A model generated the notes under the pieces. The model was not told the DNA's origin and made no database searches. It saw only the letters and a program-made list of their open reading frames with translations. The position numbers and the translations under genes were made by a program. Source: Sinisalibacter aestuarii (GTDB lineage: Bacteria; Pseudomonadota; Alphaproteobacteria; Rhodobacterales; Rhodobacteraceae). From it: a stretch of DNA of 64,000 nt. This document shows positions 42,216 to 52,130 of this stretch, piece by piece. The DNA is taken from assembly GCF_027923545.1 (NCBI RefSeq), contig NZ_BROH01000009.1, forward strand, positions 108,422-172,421, in the 5' to 3' direction. Within the stretch, counting starts at the first letter, position 1, and each line of letters starts with the position of its first letter.

Positions 42216-43520
42216 ATGAAGGATCTCACCCCGCGCCGGGACGAGCTTGAACATATCGAAACCGCCTCGCGCGACGAGATCGCGGCGGTGCAGCTTGAGC
42301 GGATGAAATGGTCGCTGCGCCACGCCTATGACAAGGTGCCTCACTACAAGGCGTCGTTCGAGGCCGCGGGCATGCACCCCGACGACCTGCACAGCCTCGA
42401 AGACCTCGCGAAATTTCCCTTCACCACCAAGCAGGATCTGCGCGACAATTACCCGTTCGGCCTGTTTGCCGTGCCGCGTGGCGAGGTGGCGCGTATCCAT
42501 GCCTCGTCGGGCACCACCGGCCAGCCCACCGTGGTGGGCTACACCAAGGCCGACCTCGATATGTGGGCCACCGTCGTCGCGCGCTCCCTGCGCGCCTCGG
42601 GCCTGCGCCCCGGCGACGTCCTGCACAACGCCTATGGCTACGGGCTGTTCACCGGCGGGCTCGGCATTCACGGCGGCGCGGAAAAGCTCGGCCTGACCGT
42701 GGTGCCGGTCTCGGGCGGAATGACCCAGCGGCAGGTGCGGCTGATCGAGGATTTCAGCGCGCGCGGCATCACGGTCACGCCCTCCTACGCGCTCTCGATC
42801 CTCGACGAATATCAGGCGCAGGGGCTCGACCCGCGCAAATCGCCGCTTGAGGTGGGCATTTTCGGCGCCGAACCCTGGACCAACGCGATGCGCCGCGAGA
42901 TCGAAGACGCCTTCGACATGCACGCCGTCGATATTTACGGCCTCAGCGAAGTGATCGGCCCCGGCGTGGCGAATGAATGTGTGGAAACCAAGGATGGGCT
43001 GCATATCTGGGAAGATCATTTCTACCCCGAAGTGATCGACCCGGAGACCGGCGAGGTTCTGCCCGATGGCGAATTGGGCGAGCTGGTTTTCACCTCGCTC
43101 ACCAAGGAAGCCTTTCCGATCATCCGTTACCGCACCCGCGACCTCACCCGGCTCATGCCCGGCACCGCGCGCTCGATGCGGCGGATGGAAAAGGTGACTG
43201 GCCGCACCGATGACATGATCATCCTGCGCGGCGTCAATGTCTTTCCGACCCAGATCGAGGAGCAGCTGATGGCGGTGCCGGAACTGGCGCCGCATTTCCA
43301 GATCGAACTCACCCGGCCCGACCGGATGGACGAGATGCATATCCATGTGGAACTGGCCGAAGGGGTCGAGGCCAGCGCGGTTCATGTGAGCCATGTGTTC
43401 AAGGGGCTGGTGAAATCGAATGTCGGCGTCACCGTGAAGGTGCATGTGGCCGAGACCGGCGGCGTGGCGCGCTCCGAAGGCAAGGCCGTGCGCATCGTCG
43501 ACAACCGGCCGAAGGGCTGA
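42216..43520 (+). CDS. paaK: Phenylacetate-CoA ligase
   Basis: 434 residues, normal length. The phosphate-binding loop is HASSGTTGQPTVVGYTKADLD; the conserved YGLSEVIGPGVANEC and GELVFTSLTKEAFPIIRYRTRD motifs and the C-terminal GRTDDMIILRGVNVFPTQIEEQL of the AMP-binding family are present. It activates phenylacetate to phenylacetyl-CoA with ATP and CoA. It lies 22 bases after paaI, with the regulator gene three bases after its stop. Confidence 0.95.
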   Translation: MKDLTPRRDELEHIETASRDEIAAVQLERMKWSLRHAYDKVPHYKASFEAAGMHPDDLHSLEDLAKFPFTTKQDLRDNYPFGLFAVPRGEVARIHASSGTTGQPTVVGYTKADLDMWATVVARSLRASGLRPGDVLHNAYGYGLFTGGLGIHGGAEKLGLTVVPVSGGMTQRQVRLIEDFSARGITVTPSYALSILDEYQAQGLDPRKSPLEVGIFGAEPWTNAMRREIEDAFDMHAVDIYGLSEVIGPGVANECVETKDGLHIWEDHFYPEVIDPETGEVLPDGELGELVFTSLTKEAFPIIRYRTRDLTRLMPGTARSMRRMEKVTGRTDDMIILRGVNVFPTQIEEQLMAVPELAPHFQIELTRPDRMDEMHIHVELAEGVEASAVHVSHVFKGLVKSNVGVTVKVHVAETGGVARSEGKAVRIVDNRPKG

Positions 43521-43523
43521 TCC

Positions 43524-44099
43524 ATGCCGAGAGGAATTGCACGCGACCACGACCAGAAGCGGGAAGCGATCCGTAAGGGGGCGGCGGAATATTTCGCCCG
43601 CCACGGCTTCGACCGCGCCTCGATGACCGGGGCAGCGAAGCATTGCGGCGTATCCAAGGCCCTGATCTACCACTATTATTCCGCCAAGGAAGCGCTGCTA
43701 TACGATATCCTCGACTGGCATCTGACCGACCTTGTCGAGACCGCCCGCGAGGTCAGCCCCGAAGGTGGGCTGGGCGCGCTGATCTGCGCGATCCTTGAGG
43801 CTTATGAAGACGCCGACGCCGAGCACAAATTGCAGATCGACGCGCTGTCGGTGCTGCCCGACGCGCAGCAGGCGCCGCTGATCGCCCTGCAGCGCGAGCT
43901 GGTCGAGATGATGAGCGCCGCCCTGTTGCACGAGGCCCCGGCGCTGGACGGCACCGACAAGCTGCGCCCCGTCACCATGTCGGTCTTCGGCATTCTCAAC
44001 TGGTTTTACATGTGGCACCGCCCCGGCAAGGGGATGGACCGGAAAGCCTATGCCCGGCTCGCCACCGATATGGTGCTGAACGGCATTCGCGGCGTCTAG
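43524..44099 (+). CDS. TetR-family regulator of the paaIK operon
   Basis: 191 residues. The N-terminal helix-turn-helix (IRKGAAEYFARHGFDRASMTGAAKHCGVSKALIYHYYSAKEALLYDIL) is a standard TetR DNA-binding domain; the C-terminal ligand/dimer domain includes TMSVFGILNWFYMWHRPGKGMDR. It is the last gene of the operon (three bases after paaK) and likely represses it until phenylacetyl-CoA binds, acting at the palindrome near 41710. Its stop overlaps the convergent Memo/AMMECR1 gene by four bases. Confidence 0.88.
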   Translation: MPRGIARDHDQKREAIRKGAAEYFARHGFDRASMTGAAKHCGVSKALIYHYYSAKEALLYDILDWHLTDLVETAREVSPEGGLGALICAILEAYEDADAEHKLQIDALSVLPDAQQAPLIALQRELVEMMSAALLHEAPALDGTDKLRPVTMSVFGILNWFYMWHRPGKGMDRKAYARLATDMVLNGIRGV

Positions 44100-45472
44100 C
44101 CTTCGGCGAAGCTCTCCGCCCGGTAGCGCTGCACCTCCAGCGTGTCGCTCCAGTGATCCTCCGCCAGCTCCGCCTTGCGCTTGAGCTGGCGCCAGAACGC
44201 GGCAGGCTCGGGCAGGCTCTCCCAGACCATCGGCAGGAAGGTGCCGCGCCGGCCGCGATCGGACAGGATCAGCCCGTCCTCGCCGGGGCGCAATTGCGCG
44301 AGCAGATCCTCTTCCGAGGCAAAGGCCATCGGCGCGGGCGGGCCGAGCACCGCGATCTTGAGGTGGATCTCCGCCAGTTCCCCCGCCGTGACGGCGGCAA
44401 AACGCGGATCGGCGTGGCCCGCGCAGATCGCGTTCTGCGCCACGTCCTGCACCAGCGGGCGGTGGGCTGTGAGCGAGCCGATGCAGCCGCGCAACCGGCC
44501 CGCGCGGGTGAGCGTCACAAAGGCCGCGCCATGGCTGCGCAACCTTGGGTGAAAGCTGGCCGGGTCGATCTTCGGGTCGCGGCCCGTGGCGGTGCGCCCG
44601 GCCAGCGCCTCACGCGCCACCCGCAGCAGCGCCGCGCGGTCATCGCGCCGGATCGCATCGCCCTCCGGCCCATACAGCGCCCAGGCGCCGTAGCCGACGA
44701 CGCGGGATGTATCATGCGTCACCTCCGCCGAGGTCGCCCGCGCCAGCCGGACCGCGCGCGCGCCCTGCCCCGTGCGCGAGGCAAGGTAGCCGCGAATGCC
44801 CCGCGCGCCACAGGCATGGGCCCCGCTGAGGCTCTGCCATGCGCCGGTTTCGATCAGCCGCGATGCCGCGTCGTCATGGGCGATGGCGGCGCCTTCGGTA
44901 AGGAAATGGCTGAGATCGCTGGACAGCACAAACAAGGGATGGCCGAGCAGCCCGTCGAGCAGGTCCAAAGCTGCCGCGACCTGCGCATCCTCCACCTGCC
45001 CCAGCACGAGCGGCAGCACATCCGCCTGCGGATGCAGCGCATGGAGGAAGGGAAATTGCGTCTCCGCCCCATGCTCGCGGTCATGCGCCGCGTCCTCGAT
45101 ATGGGCCAGCCCCGCTTCCATCAGCGCCGTTCGGGCAGCGGTGTTGATCGCAAGGTCGAACCCCGGCATGGCATAGGCCCCGCCGGAGGGCAGCGCGATC
45201 CCGGCAAAGGCGTGGCGGTGCGAGGGCGAAAGCACCACCGCATGGCGAATATCGGCCCCCGCAGTGCTCTGCCACGCCGCCCCGGCAAGCCAGCCGGAAT
45301 AGGCATAGCCCGCATGGGGCGAGATGATCGCGCGCGGCGGTTGAGGCCCTTCTGCCCCGGCCCCACGGGCAAGGCACGCCTCCACCGCGCGGGCAAGCTC
45401 CGCCGCATCGGCCGGGTAAAACATGCCGGCAACCGCTGGAGGGCGTCTTGTATTTTCGCGCAGGTCTCTCAT
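44096..45472 (-). CDS. AmmeMemoRadiSam system B-A fusion (Memo domain + AMMECR1 domain)
   Basis: 458 residues joining two proteins usually encoded separately. Residues 1-275 are a Memo domain: AVAGMFYPADAAELARAV, SPHAGYAYSGW, LSPSHRHAF, HGAETQFPFLHAL, SSDLSHF and the Cys in AHACGARG match the His/Cys pocket of MEMO1. Residues 280-458 are an AMMECR1 domain with the signature RLRGCIGSL. The system, with a radical SAM protein (divergent neighbour), has no settled biochemical role; iron/redox or RNA modification have been suggested. The ATG at 45472 lacks a strong ribosome site; upstream frame parts look non-coding. Confidence 0.87.
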   Translation of the reverse strand: MRDLRENTRRPPAVAGMFYPADAAELARAVEACLARGAGAEGPQPPRAIISPHAGYAYSGWLAGAAWQSTAGADIRHAVVLSPSHRHAFAGIALPSGGAYAMPGFDLAINTAARTALMEAGLAHIEDAAHDREHGAETQFPFLHALHPQADVLPLVLGQVEDAQVAAALDLLDGLLGHPLFVLSSDLSHFLTEGAAIAHDDAASRLIETGAWQSLSGAHACGARGIRGYLASRTGQGARAVRLARATSAEVTHDTSRVVGYGAWALYGPEGDAIRRDDRAALLRVAREALAGRTATGRDPKIDPASFHPRLRSHGAAFVTLTRAGRLRGCIGSLTAHRPLVQDVAQNAICAGHADPRFAAVTAGELAEIHLKIAVLGPPAPMAFASEEDLLAQLRPGEDGLILSDRGRRGTFLPMVWESLPEPAAFWRQLKRKAELAEDHWSDTLEVQRYRAESFAEG

Positions 45473-45529
45473 GTGAGTTGCATATAACTCCGAAACGCCT
45501 CCAGTGTAGGGGCAGAAGGCAAGAAAATC

Positions 45530-46606
<1,077 letters not shown>

Positions 46607-46636
46607 CGGCCCGCCGCCGGTGGCCCCTCGCCGGTG

Positions 46637-47536
46637 CTACCGGGCGCGCAGCCGCTCGGCGACGATCGCGCCGTCCGGCGCCACGCGCGCGCGCAACTCC
46701 GCCTGTTGACCGATACCCGGCCTTTCGTCGATCCGCGTGCCGCCGGTGACGATGAAGCGAACGCCGTCGATCTCGTCCTCCCCGGTCATCGTCCCGCGAT
46801 ACCGCAGTTCGGCCCCGGTCGGCATCGGGGCCGGGACGCCCTCCGCGCTCAACGCCCCGCCCGCGATCCAATCGCGCAGAAGCCCGATCTGATCGGGCGT
46901 CAGCCATGGCGGCCCGTCCATCGGCATACGGGGATCGGCAAGGCCCTCGACCCGGCGGATGATTTCCGAGGCTTGCGGATTGCCCGGGATCAGCACCGCG
47001 CGCTCGCCGCCCGCCAGAATCGCGGCATAGGACGAAAGGCGCAATCCCTCCGGCGGGGCGCCCAGCGTCGAATTGTCGGAATGGCACTCGATGCAGCGTT
47101 GCAGGAAGATCCGCTCGACCTCCGGGAAGGTAATCACGCCATCCGCGTAGGGATCGGCCTCGGCGGCCGGTTCGACGGAGTTCGCCCCCGCCTCCGGCCC
47201 CGGCGCACCAGCCTCGATCCAGCCGAGCAAGGCCGCAATCTCGGTTGCCTCCAGAAACGGCGGCCCGTCGAGCGGCATCTGCGGCATCAGCGCGCCGGTG
47301 ATCCGGCCATAAAGCGGGCTCTCCTGCGGGCTTTGCGGCAGCACGACCGGGCCGTTCTGCGAGCCCGCCATCACCCCGGCATGGCTGTCGAGCGAAAGAC
47401 CGAGCGGGGCATCTTCGCCCGCGTGGCAGAATATGCAGCGCTCTTCGAAGATCGCGGTAACGGTCGCCCAATCCGCCGCCGGCGCAGGCAGAGCGGCGCA
47501 TATCGCAGTCAGGGCAAGGGGCACGGCGCGGATCAT
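46637..47536 (-). CDS. Secreted protein with two PSCyt1-like cytochrome c domains
   Basis: 299 residues with a signal peptide (MIRAVPLALTAICAALPAPAA). Two haem-binding sites, CIFCHAGEDAPLGLSLDSH (about 35) and CIECHSDNSTLGAPPEGLRLSSY (about 148), each sit in the pattern C-x2-CH...LxLxS of planctomycete-type cytochrome domains (PSCyt1), followed by PLYGRITGALMPQMPLDGPP and RMPMDGPP as probable Met-ligand regions. The last 60 residues form a small beta domain. An electron-transfer role in the periplasm is inferred; the partner is unknown. Confidence 0.8.
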   Translation of the reverse strand: MIRAVPLALTAICAALPAPAADWATVTAIFEERCIFCHAGEDAPLGLSLDSHAGVMAGSQNGPVVLPQSPQESPLYGRITGALMPQMPLDGPPFLEATEIAALLGWIEAGAPGPEAGANSVEPAAEADPYADGVITFPEVERIFLQRCIECHSDNSTLGAPPEGLRLSSYAAILAGGERAVLIPGNPQASEIIRRVEGLADPRMPMDGPPWLTPDQIGLLRDWIAGGALSAEGVPAPMPTGAELRYRGTMTGEDEIDGVRFIVTGGTRIDERPGIGQQAELRARVAPDGAIVAERLRAR

Positions 47537-47592
47537 TCTTTTTTGTGAGGGCTTTGGCGCGCCGGATCAAGCCTTGTGTCGTCGCCCCGCGA

Positions 47593-48699
47593 TCACCCGG
47601 CGCGGACCGGCCCGGCCTGCACACCCACATCTTCCGCTGCGATGGACACCGTTTTCAGGATCGCATGGCAGGCGATGCCCGGCGCAAGGCCCAGCCGGGC
47701 AACCGAACGGCGCGTCACCCGCGACAGCACCCGCCCCGCCGCCGTTTCAACCGCGACGATCGCGCCGGGGCCATCGCCGATATGAATCTCGGCCACCGTG
47801 CCCGGCAGGCTGTTGAGCGCCGAAAGCCCCTCCGGCGGGCCGAGCGACAGGATCACGTCATGCGCCGCGATCCGCACCCGCAACTCAGCGCCAGGCGCGC
47901 TGGCGACACGGGGCAGGAACAGCCTGACGCCGCCCGCGTCGAGCTCTGAAAGCCCGTCATCGTGATGCGCCACCACCCGGGCGATAAGCAGCGCCCCCAC
48001 CGCGCGCGGTCCGGTCGGGGTCAGCGCCGGGTCGGACAGCACCGCCGCGGTGGGGCCGGCGCGCAGCACCCGGCCCGCTTCGAGCACCACCACGGTGGTG
48101 GCCAGCCGCGCCACCTCCGCCGCCGCGTGGCTCACATGCAGCATCGGCACGCCGGCCTCGTCGCGGATCCGTTCGAGATAGGGCAGGATTTCGGCCTTGC
48201 GCCCTTCGTCGAGCGCCGCCAGCGGCTCGTCGAGCAGCAGCATCCGGGGGGCGGCCAGCAGCGCCCGGCCGATGGCCACCCGCTGCTTTTCGCCCCCCGA
48301 CAGCGCGCCCGGGCGCCGGGCCAGCAGCGCGCCGATGCCAAGCATCTCCACCACCCGGGCAAAGGCTTTGTCATCCACCGCGCGGCCTGTCACCCGCAGC
48401 CCGTAGACGAGGTTGCGCCGTACATCGAGATGCGGAAACAGCCGCCCCTCCTGAAACACGTAACCGATCCGGCGTTTGTGGGCGGGCAACCAGATGCCGC
48501 GCCCGGTATCGGCCAGCACCTCGCCTTCCAGCACGATCCGCGCCCGGTCGGGGCGCAGCAGCCCGGCAACGGCATTGACCACGCTCGTCTTGCCCGCGCC
48601 GGAGCGGCCAAACAGCGAGGTCACCCCGGCCGGCGCGTCGAAGGCGACATCGAGCGTCAGCCCCGGCAGGGCATGGTGCAGGGCGACCGAAAGCGTCAT
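47593..48699 (-). CDS. modC: Molybdate ABC transporter ATP-binding protein
   Basis: 368 residues. Walker A FGRSGAGKTSVVN (about 30-40), signature LSGGEKQRVAIGRALL and Walker B LLLDEPLAALDEGRK are intact. The C-terminal 80 residues are a Mop/TOBE domain (LNSLPGTVAEIHIGDGPGAIVAVETAAG...LARLGLAPG), typical of ModC and involved in oxyanion sensing. It powers import through ModB. Its start overlaps the modB stop (ATGA), completing modABC. Confidence 0.94.
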   Translation of the reverse strand: MTLSVALHHALPGLTLDVAFDAPAGVTSLFGRSGAGKTSVVNAVAGLLRPDRARIVLEGEVLADTGRGIWLPAHKRRIGYVFQEGRLFPHLDVRRNLVYGLRVTGRAVDDKAFARVVEMLGIGALLARRPGALSGGEKQRVAIGRALLAAPRMLLLDEPLAALDEGRKAEILPYLERIRDEAGVPMLHVSHAAAEVARLATTVVVLEAGRVLRAGPTAAVLSDPALTPTGPRAVGALLIARVVAHHDDGLSELDAGGVRLFLPRVASAPGAELRVRIAAHDVILSLGPPEGLSALNSLPGTVAEIHIGDGPGAIVAVETAAGRVLSRVTRRSVARLGLAPGIACHAILKTVSIAAEDVGVQAGPVRAG

Positions 48700-49388
48700 G
48701 CCCCGCCCCCCCGCCGCCCGGCCCGGCGCGCGAACCATTCGGAGGCGATCAGCGCCAGCATGGCGATGGCGATGGAGACCGCCACCAGCCGCAGCGCCGC
48801 GCTTTCGCCGCCCGGCACCTGCAGGAAGGCATAGATCGCCGAGGGCAGCGTTTGCGTCTGGCCGGGGATGTTGGAGACGAAGGTGATCGTCGCGCCGAAC
48901 TCACCCATCGCCTTGGCGAAGGCCAGCACCGCGCCCGCGATCACGCCGGGCAGGATCAGCGGCAGGGTGACGGTGACGAAGACCCTGATCCGCGAGGCGC
49001 CGAGCGTGGCCGCCGCCTCTTCCAGCTTCGGGTCCACCGCCTCGATCGACAGCCGGATCGCCCGCACCATGAGCGGAAAGGCCATGATCGCCGCCGCCAG
49101 CGCCGCGCCGGTCCAGCGAAAGGCGAAAACGATGCCGATCTCGGCCAGCAGGCTGCCCAGCGGCCCCTTGGTGCCGAAGGTGAGCAACAGAAGATATCCG
49201 GTGACGACCGGGGGCAGGATCAGTGGCAGGTGCACGAGGCCGTTCAGCAGTGCGTGGCCGGGAAAGCGCCCGCGCGCCAGCACCAGCGCCACGAGGATGC
49301 CGGGCGGAAGACTGAAGATGGTGGCCGTCAGCGCCACGCGCAGCGACAGCGCCACCGCCTGCCATTCTTCCGGCCCGAGCCATCCCAT
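48696..49388 (-). CDS. modB: Molybdate ABC transporter permease
   Basis: 230 residues with five to six membrane helices. The EAA loop (LEEAAATLGASRIRVFVTVTLPLILPGVIAGAVLAFAKAMGEFGATI) marks a BPD-type permease, and the closing GEFGATITFVSNIPGQTQTLPSAIYAFLQVPG is typical of ModB. It forms the channel with ModC at the inner face and ModA outside. Three bases separate it from modA. Confidence 0.94.
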   Translation of the reverse strand: MGWLGPEEWQAVALSLRVALTATIFSLPPGILVALVLARGRFPGHALLNGLVHLPLILPPVVTGYLLLLTFGTKGPLGSLLAEIGIVFAFRWTGAALAAAIMAFPLMVRAIRLSIEAVDPKLEEAAATLGASRIRVFVTVTLPLILPGVIAGAVLAFAKAMGEFGATITFVSNIPGQTQTLPSAIYAFLQVPGGESAALRLVAVSIAIAMLALIASEWFARRAGRRGGGA

Positions 49389-49391
49389 CCG

Positions 49392-50162
49392 TTACTCTTC
49401 TCCCAGCACCACAAACCCCTGCGCTTCGAAGCTGGCACGGGCGGTTGCGCCCGACAGATAGGCAAGGAAAGCCTCCGCCGCCGCGCCCTCGTGCCCGGCG
49501 AGGATGGCGGCAGGGTAGATGATCGGCGGGTGGCTGTCTGCCGGGAAGGTGCCAACCACCTGCACCCCCGGCTCGGCCACCGCATCGGTGGCGTAGACGA
49601 TGCCATAGGGCGCCTCGCCGGTGGCCACCAGCGCCAGCGCCGCGCGCACATTGTCCGATTGCGCCACCTGCGGCGCGACGGCCTGCCAGATGCCGAGGCC
49701 TTCGAGCGCGGCCTTGCCATAGATGCCCGCAGGCACCGCGTCGACCAGCGCCATGGCGAGATGGCCGCCGCCGAGAAGCCCGGCAAGATCGACGCCCGGC
49801 GACAGCTCGACAGGCTCGGCCTGCGGATCGGCGGCGATCAGCACCAGCGCATTCGCCAGCAGATCGGCGCGCGTGCCGGGCGCGATCAGCCCGTCCTCTT
49901 CCAGCGTGTCCATCCAGCCGACATTGGCGGAGATGAACAGATCGGCTGGCGCGCCGCTCTGGATCTGGCGCGCCAGCGCCGACGACCCGGCGAGCGACAC
50001 GGTCACGTTATGGCCCGTCTCGCCGTTAAACGTGCCGACGATCTCTTCGATGGCGTTTTTCAGGCTCGCCGCGGCGAAGACGAGCACATCGTCGGCCATC
50101 GCCGGCACGGGCGACAGCAGGAGCGCGGCGGCAAGGCCGCGCGAGAGAAGTGAATTGAGCAT
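49392..50162 (-). CDS. modA: Molybdate-binding periplasmic protein
   Basis: 256 residues with a signal peptide (MLNSLLSRGLAAALLLSPVPAMA). DVLVFAAASLKNAIEEIVGTF, AGSSALARQIQSGAPADLFISAN and the APYGIVYATDAVAEPGV region belong to the ModA/WtpA oxyanion-binding fold, with Ser residues and the Tyr that contact MoO4. It delivers molybdate to ModBC; the Mo is needed by the formate dehydrogenase encoded 6 kb away, among others. The start at 50162 is 12 bases from the palindromic operator. Confidence 0.94.
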   Translation of the reverse strand: MLNSLLSRGLAAALLLSPVPAMADDVLVFAAASLKNAIEEIVGTFNGETGHNVTVSLAGSSALARQIQSGAPADLFISANVGWMDTLEEDGLIAPGTRADLLANALVLIAADPQAEPVELSPGVDLAGLLGGGHLAMALVDAVPAGIYGKAALEGLGIWQAVAPQVAQSDNVRAALALVATGEAPYGIVYATDAVAEPGVQVVGTFPADSHPPIIYPAAILAGHEGAAAEAFLAYLSGATARASFEAQGFVVLGEE

Positions 50163-50173
50163 GGTAGGTCTCC

Positions 50174-50205
50174 GGTTCGATATGTTTATCGAAACATATC
50201 GAACC
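50174..50205. promoter_or_regulatory. ModE operator (Mo box) between modE and modA
   Basis: Perfect inverted repeat with 14-base arms: GGTTCGATATGTTT, ATCG, AAACATATCGAACC. CGATAT...ATATCG half-sites are those of ModE-type Mo boxes. It sits 11 bases upstream of the modA ATG, so a bound regulator would block transcription of modABC when Mo is plentiful. This is one of the longest perfect operators in the window. Confidence 0.75.
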
Positions 50206-50223
50206 GCGCGCTTCTGGCAACCG

Positions 50224-50595
50224 TTATTTCCCATCGGGCATATCGGCCAGAAGATCGACCATCGCCGCCGCATGGCCTGCCCCCGCCTGCCGCGCCGCCG
50301 CCTCGATGCCGTTATAAGCAGCCAGCACGGCCCGCCCGGTCTCGGTCACCTCGGCGCCACCGCCCTTCGCCCCGCCACGCGAACTCAGGACGACCGGCTC
50401 GCGGTACATCGCGTTCATCGCCTCGACAAGCTGCCAGGCCCGTTTGTAGCTCATCCCCATCTCGCGCCCCGCCGCGGCGATCGACCCCGTACGGGCGATC
50501 CGCTCCAGCAGTTCGGCCTTGCCCGGCCCCATGAAGACACCATCGGCAAAGACGAGGCGGATGCGATAGCGCGGTATGTCAGCGGGCTGGGTCAT
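50224..50595 (-). CDS. modE: ModE-type LysR-like winged-helix regulator without Mop domains
   Basis: 123 residues, only the N-terminal DNA-binding half of full ModE: LLERIARTGSIAAAGREMGMSYKRAWQLVEAMN is the winged helix, and VVLSSRGGAKGGGAEVTETGRAVLAAY the wing region. The two C-terminal molybdate-binding Mop domains found in E. coli ModE are missing; short forms of this kind are known. Molybdate sensing would then need another partner, perhaps the Mop part of ModC. It is directly upstream of modABC with the palindromic operator in between. Confidence 0.88.
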   Translation of the reverse strand: MTQPADIPRYRIRLVFADGVFMGPGKAELLERIARTGSIAAAGREMGMSYKRAWQLVEAMNAMYREPVVLSSRGGAKGGGAEVTETGRAVLAAYNGIEAAARQAGAGHAAAMVDLLADMPDGK

Positions 50596-50641
50596 GGCGG
50601 CATCCTGCGCCGGGCGGACCGGCGCGGCAAGGGGCGAAGGC

Positions 50642-51097
50642 TCAGCCCTCGTCCACCTCGGCGCCGGAATGCTTTCCGAGATCGGCGGCGAGCCGGAAGC
50701 CGATCCGGTTCGGCGGCTCGGAGGTTTCCTCGCGCGGCTCGGCGCGCAGCATCACGTTGAGCTGGCTCACATGCTGGATGAGCTGGGTCTTGGTGCCCTC
50801 GTCATCGGTGCCGTAGAAGGTGACGAGATCGGGATCGAAATAGCCGATCCCCTCGATCCGCAGAATGCCGACCTCGCCCCCGGCGAAGCCCATCGCCACC
50901 TCGTGCTCGTTATCGAGCTGTTCCTCGAAATTCTGGATGTAGAGGATAAGCCGCTCATAGGCCCATTCGGCCGGGCTCTTGTCTTCATAGGGCCGCTCGG
51001 TCACCACCTCGGGCAGCGGCTTCTGCTCGGCGGTCAGCGGCGTGTCGTCGTCGCATTTGGATACACGCGCGCGCGGGCTTGTCTTGGTATCAGCCAT
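50642..51097 (-). CDS. DUF6173 family protein
   Basis: 151 residues. PLPEVVTERPYEDKSPAEWAYERLILYIQNFEEQLDNEHEVAMGF, then GGEVGILRIEGIGYFDPDLVTFYG, TQLIQHVSQLNVMLRAEPR and PNRIGFRLAADL fit a small family that I know as DUF6173, mostly in Rhodobacterales; function is unknown. The ATG at 51097 overlaps the MBL hydrolase stop by eight bases (ATGGCTGA), so it is translated from the same message. Confidence 0.7.
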   Translation of the reverse strand: MADTKTSPRARVSKCDDDTPLTAEQKPLPEVVTERPYEDKSPAEWAYERLILYIQNFEEQLDNEHEVAMGFAGGEVGILRIEGIGYFDPDLVTFYGTDDEGTKTQLIQHVSQLNVMLRAEPREETSEPPNRIGFRLAADLGKHSGAEVDEG

Positions 51098-52130
51098 CTT
51101 GCCTCCGTTGCCACAGCCAGGCGCCATCGTCGCGCCTTGTGCGCGTGACCTTGCCCAGACGGTAGAGATGATTGAGGTGCCCCATCGCCTCGACCAGGGC
51201 AAGCCCGTATTCGCCGGCGCCGATCCGCCGCCGGTAGAGCGCGGGAAAGCATTCGACGGCGGTGCGGGGCGCGTCGAGATGCGCCAGCAGCCGGTCGAGC
51301 GCGGTGTGATGGTTGGTGATCAACTGGCGCATCCGCGTCGGCAGGCCCCGGAACGGCAGCTTGTGGCCGGGCAGCACGAGCTGGCCATCCTCCGCGAAGG
51401 GCATCAGCGCCTCGCAGCTTTCCAGCCAGTCGCCCACCGGATCGGCTTCCGGTTCGGTCGCATGAACGCCCAGATTGGGGCTGATCGTGGCCAGGAGCTG
51501 GTCGCCCCCGATCACCAGATCGCAATCGCGGCTCCAGAAGGTGGCGTGTTCGGGGGCATGGCCGTTGCCGATCCGCACATCCCAGTCGCGCCCGCCGAAG
51601 CGGATCACATCGCCCTGCTTGACCCGTTTGAAGCCCAGCGGCATGTCGGCGACGATATCGACGTAGTTGAACGGCCGCTCGGCCTTGCGGGCCTCGAAAA
51701 TCTCGTCTTCCATCCCCGCCGAGCGCCAATAGGCAAGCGTTTCGTCCACCGGCACCATCTGCTCGTCGAGCAGCAGCATCCGGGCGAAGAGCCAGGCGGT
51801 GCGGGTGGTGATCAGCTCGGCCCCGTGCTCGCGCTGGAACCAGCCGGCAAGCCCCACATGATCGGGATGATGATGGGTGACGATGACCCGCGCCACCCTC
51901 TCGCCGCCAAGCGGCCCGGCGATGAGCTGCGCCCAGAGCTTGCGCGTGCGGCTGGTGTCGAAGCCGGTATCGACCACGGTCCAGCCATCGTCGTCGCGGA
52001 AGGCGAAAACGTTCACATGGTCGAGCTTCATCGGCAGCGGCACACGCATCCACAGCGCATTCGCGGCCAGTTCGACGGCCTCGCCTTCGGCGGGCGGCTC
52101 GGCCCAGGGGAAGGTGATCGGCGCGCTCAC
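51090..52130 (-). CDS. MBL-fold metallo-hydrolase
   Basis: 346 residues. VTHHHPDHVGLAG gives the HxHxDH metal site; later GNGHAPEHATFW (His), VIGGDQLLATISPN (Asp) and VLPGHKLPFRG (His) complete the dinuclear site. The C-terminal 100 residues carry a conserved helical extension (HHTALDRLLAHLDAPRTAVECFPALYRR) seen in a subgroup of glyoxalase II-like hydrolases. The GTG start overlaps the acyl-CoA dehydrogenase stop as GTGA. A thioesterase-type role in acyl-CoA metabolism is a plausible inference from context. Confidence 0.88.
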   Translation of the reverse strand: MSAPITFPWAEPPAEGEAVELAANALWMRVPLPMKLDHVNVFAFRDDDGWTVVDTGFDTSRTRKLWAQLIAGPLGGERVARVIVTHHHPDHVGLAGWFQREHGAELITTRTAWLFARMLLLDEQMVPVDETLAYWRSAGMEDEIFEARKAERPFNYVDIVADMPLGFKRVKQGDVIRFGGRDWDVRIGNGHAPEHATFWSRDCDLVIGGDQLLATISPNLGVHATEPEADPVGDWLESCEALMPFAEDGQLVLPGHKLPFRGLPTRMRQLITNHHTALDRLLAHLDAPRTAVECFPALYRRRIGAGEYGLALVEAMGHLNHLYRLGKVTRTRRDDGAWLWQRRQDG

